Source: Flavobacterium sp. N1736
GTDB taxonomy: Bacteria; Bacteroidota; Bacteroidia; Flavobacteriales; Flavobacteriaceae
NCBI RefSeq assembly: GCF_025947065.1
Contig: NZ_CP109994.1
Coordinates: forward strand, 2,914,001 to 2,978,000
Direction: 5' to 3'
Length of the DNA stretch: 64,000 nt
Numbering within the stretch: the stretch's first letter is position 1; every line of letters starts with the position of its first letter. The notes beneath the pieces are model-generated. The model had not been told where the DNA came from. It made no database searches and saw only the letters and a list, made by a program, of their open reading frames with translations. The position numbers and the translations under genes were made by a program. Below are positions 60,821-64,000 of this stretch, piece by piece.

Positions 60821-61435
60821 TTATTTATATTTTTTGAACATTATTAGTCCGTACAAGATATGCAAAATTCCAAACCCAATTATCCAAAAAACCAATCCAT
60901 ATCCAATAAAAAATAACGAAATACATCCCAAAATAAGCTGGCTAAAACCTAAATATTTAACATCAGAAAAGGTATATTTTTCAGCATTTATCAAGGCTAA
61001 TCCGTAAAAAATTAAAGTTGTTGGCGATACCAAAATAAAAATTTTATGATAAATCAGCGCTAAGCAAAATATTCCGCCAGCCATTAATGGAATTGCCAAA
61101 TTAAAAAGCATCTTTTTTGTAGCCGTTGTCCAAATTGGTAAATTATACTTTTTACTTTTTCTGATGGTGAAAAAGATCCCAAAAGCCAAAGCAAAGATTA
61201 AAATGATTAATCCGCTTGTGATTAATTCAGAAACTAAATTACCGCTAAGCGAAACATGTTCTCCATCAAGATAATCAATTCCGTTTATTTTAAACAGCTG
61301 ATAAACATATAGTCCGCCAATTAAAGCAGATAATCCTGCAAATACTCCTGAGAGTCCGCTTAAAGATATAAATCTGGAAGAGCGCTCCATCATAGAGCGA
61401 ATATGCGATAAGTCTTCTTGATGCTTCTGGTTCAT
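60821..61435 (-). CDS. Small polytopic membrane protein
   Basis: 204 residues. A polar, Arg-rich N-terminus (NQKHQEDLSHIRSMMERSSRFISLSG) precedes four or five membrane segments. The family is often annotated as hypothetical and is found next to the winged-helix gene in flavobacteria. It heads the unit. Its function is unknown; a sensor or partner of the winged-helix protein is possible, but that is inference. Confidence 0.8.
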   Translation of the reverse strand: MNQKHQEDLSHIRSMMERSSRFISLSGLSGVFAGLSALIGGLYVYQLFKINGIDYLDGEHVSLSGNLVSELITSGLIILIFALAFGIFFTIRKSKKYNLPIWTTATKKMLFNLAIPLMAGGIFCLALIYHKIFILVSPTTLIFYGLALINAEKYTFSDVKYLGFSQLILGCISLFFIGYGLVFWIIGFGILHILYGLIMFKKYK

Positions 61436-61775
61436 AATAAAAGTACTTTGAGTTACAAAGTTATTATTTATTTTGAATTGGCAAACTAAAAAATGTTTTT
61501 TTTATCGAAAAACATGTCAAATTAATATCTTTTATTGAGAAAAGATGTAATCCCTAGGGGTTATTTAATGATGTGGAATTTCTTGTTTTGTTACCAATAT
61601 TCAATTCCTAACGGAATATCTCGGAGAGATTAAATGTTGGTAGAAAATAATTTAACGATTCTTTTTTTGTCCTGTAGGGACTACATAATTTAAAGTTATC
61701 TCGTATTATTGAAACCTACAAGGTTTTGAAAACCTTGCAGGAACAAGGACTTTTATCACGCCCAAATTATAAAAA
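61436..61775. repeat. Gap with GTAGGGAC- and AAGGTTTTGAAAACCTT-type repeats
   Basis: Most of the 386-bp gap between the membrane protein gene and corA. It includes CCCTAGGGGTTATTT, GTCCTGTAGGGACTAC and the perfect palindrome CAAGGTTTTGAAAACCTTG near 61719-61737. These resemble repeat vocabulary common in flavobacterial genomes. No coding frame is seen. Confidence 0.55.
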
Positions 61776-61808
61776 CGAAAAAGCCTACTCGATTGAATAG
61801 GCTTTTAA
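61776..61808 (-). terminator. Terminator after corA
   Basis: AAAAGCCTA and TAGGCTTTT pair over 9 bp around a 10-nt loop, with a T-run on the minus strand. It closely resembles the folD terminator at 63063-63092. Confidence 0.85.
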
Positions 61809-61821
61809 TGTGAGATAATTA

Positions 61822-62748
61822 TCAAAACCATCTTCTGCGTTTGAATAAAAACACGCCAAATGAAGATAAAACAATCGATACTAAAAGAAGTATCCAAATG
61901 CCATATTTGCTTTCTTCAAGACCGTTTGGCACGTTCATTCCGTATAAACTGGCAATTAATGTTGGAATCATTAATATAATGGAAATCGATGTCATTTGTT
62001 TCATAATATTGTTCATATTATTTGAAATTACCGAGGCGTACGCATCCATCATTCCGGTTAAGATATTACTGTAAATATTAGCTGTATCCTGTGCCTGACT
62101 TAATTCTATTTCAACATCTTCGAGCAAATCTAAATCGTAGTTGGCTTTATATGCTCGTAGGTTTTTGATTCGATGAAACAAAACATCATTTGCTTTTAAT
62201 GAGGTGATAAAGAAAACTAAACATTTCTCGATTTGCAGCAACGCCTGCAATTCTTCATTTTTGATGGATTTCTCTAAATTGTCTTCGGCTAATTTTATCT
62301 TTTGATTAATTTGTTTTAGATATTTTAAATACCAAACACTTGATGACAGGAGTAATCGCAAAACCCAATCGGAATTATCCTTAACCAGAATGTTTTTTCG
62401 TCGCGAATACAACATAAAATCATATATGATTTCTGTCTTGTAAAAAGTAATTGTTACACAAACATCGTCTTTAAAAATGACACCAAGCGGAATGGTTTGA
62501 AAAGGTAATTTTACATCATCACTTTTGATGGGAACGCGCATGATTATCAGCGTCCAGCCATCTTCGATTTCAATACGAGGTCTTTCGTCAATGTCCTCAA
62601 TATCGTTGTAAAATGCTTCGGGAATCTGAAGTTCTTCTAATAAATATGTTTTGTCTGCTGGTGTTGGAGATTCAATATTAATCCAGCAATTTGGCATCCA
62701 TTTTGGGATTTCGATTAATCCGTTATTGTTTGTGTAAAAGGCTTTCAT
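61822..62748 (-). CDS. CorA family magnesium/divalent cation transporter
   Basis: 308 residues from ATG 62748 (KAFYTNNNGLIEIPKW); an earlier in-frame ATG at 62790 is possible. The cytosolic domain is mostly helical, ending in the two C-terminal membrane helices. The signature YGMNVP is present between them (GMN selectivity motif), and the tail KRRRW is basic. CorA pentamers import Mg2+ (or other divalent ions) down the membrane potential. Neighbour folD is not functionally related. Which ion is carried cannot be decided here. Confidence 0.94.
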   Translation of the reverse strand: MKAFYTNNNGLIEIPKWMPNCWINIESPTPADKTYLLEELQIPEAFYNDIEDIDERPRIEIEDGWTLIIMRVPIKSDDVKLPFQTIPLGVIFKDDVCVTITFYKTEIIYDFMLYSRRKNILVKDNSDWVLRLLLSSSVWYLKYLKQINQKIKLAEDNLEKSIKNEELQALLQIEKCLVFFITSLKANDVLFHRIKNLRAYKANYDLDLLEDVEIELSQAQDTANIYSNILTGMMDAYASVISNNMNNIMKQMTSISIILMIPTLIASLYGMNVPNGLEESKYGIWILLLVSIVLSSFGVFLFKRRRWF

Positions 62749-62790
62749 TTCAAAATACAGGGTTTTATTATAGCATTTTGAAAATTTCAA

Positions 62791-63062
62791 AAAGCTATTT
62801 TAATTTAATACTAACGAATAATAATCGTTCATTTGGAGAAGTTTTTTTTAAGTGATGCAAAAGTATTCTTTATTTTTAAGAACTAAAATTTTAAACTATT
62901 AATTATATATTAAAATGGTTCTCTTGGCAGTTTTTTTAAACACATAGAAACATAGATATTGCAACAGCAAAAAAGACGTTTCACTTTTTTTAAACAAACA
63001 TAGCCAGCACCAACTTAAATTCTATGTTTCTATATGTTAGATTTTTTTTAGTTGTATCATAC
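62791..63062. other. Gap between folD and corA with an ACATAGAAACATAG repeat
   Basis: No gene. ACATAGAAACATAGATA (62942-62958) is mirrored by CTATGTTTCTATATGT (about 63022-63037), forming an imperfect inverted repeat about 80 bp apart. The remainder is AT-rich and holds the corA leader. Confidence 0.55.
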
Positions 63063-63092
63063 AAAAAAGCCTGCTCTATTGAACAGGCTTTG
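63063..63092 (-). terminator. Terminator after folD
   Basis: AAGCCTG and CAGGCTT, extended by A-T pairs, enclose a 10-nt loop. A T-run lies on the minus strand, just past the folD stop. Confidence 0.88.
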
Positions 63093-63115
63093 CATTATTA
63101 TTATTTTGAAACAAA

Positions 63116-64000
63116 TTATTTGTTTTTCTCGTTTCTCATTTTTCTTGCTAAAAGTGTGTTTTGAAGCAACATGGCAATTGTCATTGGTCCTACTCCACCG
63201 GGAACCGGTGTAATGAATGACGCTTTTTTGCTTACTTCATCAAAATCAACGTCGCCTTTTATTACATATCCTTTTGAGTTTGATGCATCGTCTACACGAG
63301 TAATTCCAACATCAATAATTACAACTCCGTCTTTGACCATATCTCCTTTTAAAAATTCAGGAACTCCTAAAGCTGTAATAATAATATCTGCATTTTTAGT
63401 GAATTCTGCTAAGTTTTTAGTTCGGCTGTGGGTTAATGTAACGGTTGAATCTCCGGGATTTCCTTTACGGCTCATTAAAATACTCATTGGTCTGCCTACG
63501 ATGTGGCTTCTTCCAATAACTACGGTGTGTTTTCCGGCAGTTTCTACTTTATAACGTTCTAATAGTTGCATGATTCCGAATGGCGTTGCCGGAATAAAAC
63601 TATCCATTTCTAATGCCATTCTTCCAAAATTTGTTGGATGAAAACCATCTACATCTTTATCAGGATCAATTGCTAATAGGATTTTTTGTTCGTCGATATG
63701 TTTTGGCAAAGGCAATTGAACGATGAATCCATCAAGATCATCATCTTCGTTTAATTCTTTTATTTTCGCTAATAAATCTGCTTCGGTAATATCTTCCGGT
63801 AAAGCGACTAAAGTTGAATCGAAGCCAATTTGCTGGCAAGATTTTACTTTACTTCCTACGTAAGTTAAACTTGCTCCGTTGTTCCCTACGATTACAGCTG
63901 CTAAATGAGGTACTTTTCCTCCGGCTGCTTTTATCGATTGAACTTCGGCTGCAATTTCGTTTTTGATGTCTTCAGATGTTTTTTTACCGTCTAGTAGTTG
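63116..64000 (-). CDS. folD: Bifunctional methylenetetrahydrofolate dehydrogenase/cyclohydrolase, 5' end outside window
   Basis: 295 codons are open to the window edge, beginning [16 protein letters not shown]; only the start codon or a few residues are missing. FolD motifs are [16 protein letters not shown], the NADP site [20 protein letters not shown] and the C-terminal [19 protein letters not shown]. The enzyme interconverts methylene-, methenyl- and formyl-tetrahydrofolate in the cytoplasm. A terminator follows. Internal Met codons would give a falsely short protein, so the open frame should be preferred. Confidence 0.97.
   Translation of the reverse strand, partial: QLLDGKKTSEDIKNEIAAEVQSIKAAGGKVPHLAAVIVGNNGASLTYVGSKVKSCQQIGFDSTLVALPEDITEADLLAKIKELNEDDDLDGFIVQLPLPKHIDEQKILLAIDPDKDVDGFHPTNFGRMALEMDSFIPATPFGIMQLLERYKVETAGKHTVVIGRSHIVGRPMSILMSRKGNPGDSTVTLTHSRTKNLAEFTKNADIIITALGVPEFLKGDMVKDGVVIIDVGITRVDDASNSKGYVIKGDVDFDEVSKKASFITPVPGGVGPMTIAMLLQNTLLARKMRNEKNK

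Overview
The window looks like a chromosomal segment of a Flavobacterium-type member of the Bacteroidota. The grounds are: strongly AT-rich DNA; perfect matches to the Bacteroidota -7 promoter element TAnnTTTG in front of many genes and little sign of Shine-Dalgarno sequences; a SusC/SusD pair; the gene order parA-parB-DUF5683-dapB-lepB; head-GIN (DUF2807) proteins; and gene ends crowded with palindromic intergenic repeats. I see no prophage, insertion sequence, CRISPR array or rRNA operon. One tRNA (Pro, TGG) is present.

Layout. 1-6.5 kb: the 5' part of a glycan-uptake operon on the minus strand (SusC, SusD, then a surface lipoprotein cut by the window edge and resembling pectin-locus proteins), with a promoter covered by a 14-bp palindrome and a partial second copy upstream. 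6.9-9.0 kb: an MFS exporter and an AraC regulator, divergent, with an inverted repeat over the regulator promoter. 9.0-14.3 kb: a copper/metal-handling island: Cys/His-rich secreted protein, DUF3347 protein, a regulator fusing a heavy-metal (HMA) domain to an AraC DNA-binding domain, an HMA-MauE-like membrane protein, a multicopper oxidase fused to a CopB-like outer-membrane domain, and a 50-residue Cys-rich secreted peptide. 14.4-19.5 kb: DUF4442, DUF4870, then a PadR-PspC-head-GIN stress operon and a second head-GIN gene. 19.6-27 kb: trxB, tRNA-Pro, RlpA-like protein, parA, parB, DUF5683, dapB, lepB, WbqC.

27-44 kb: mostly housekeeping: nuclease-fold membrane protein, two rhomboids, mutL, ribH, TPR membrane protein, recF, DUF2461, two glycosyltransferases, murB, PaiB-like flavoprotein, ECF sigma factor, TonB-like protein, PH-domain protein, M48 protease, lipA. 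44-52 kb: gap, hybrid histidine kinase, lpxK behind a YoeB-type toxin-antitoxin pair, Nif3-like protein, a zinc-ribbon-family protein that has lost all its cysteines, alpha/beta hydrolase. 52-55.7 kb: an ArsR-like regulator, cytochrome P450 and ABM monooxygenase module bracketed by similar repeat blocks, then rluF. 55.7-64 kb: sensor kinase/LytTR pair, an unknown protein, a membrane/winged-helix trio, CorA, and folD running off the end.

Most worth following are the HMA-AraC regulator with the oxidase-CopB fusion, the operator-promoter overlaps at susC and at the P450, the toxin-antitoxin/lpxK arrangement, and the families of perfect intergenic inverted repeats, in particular a two-copy MITE-like family whose arms have diverged while keeping their pairing.
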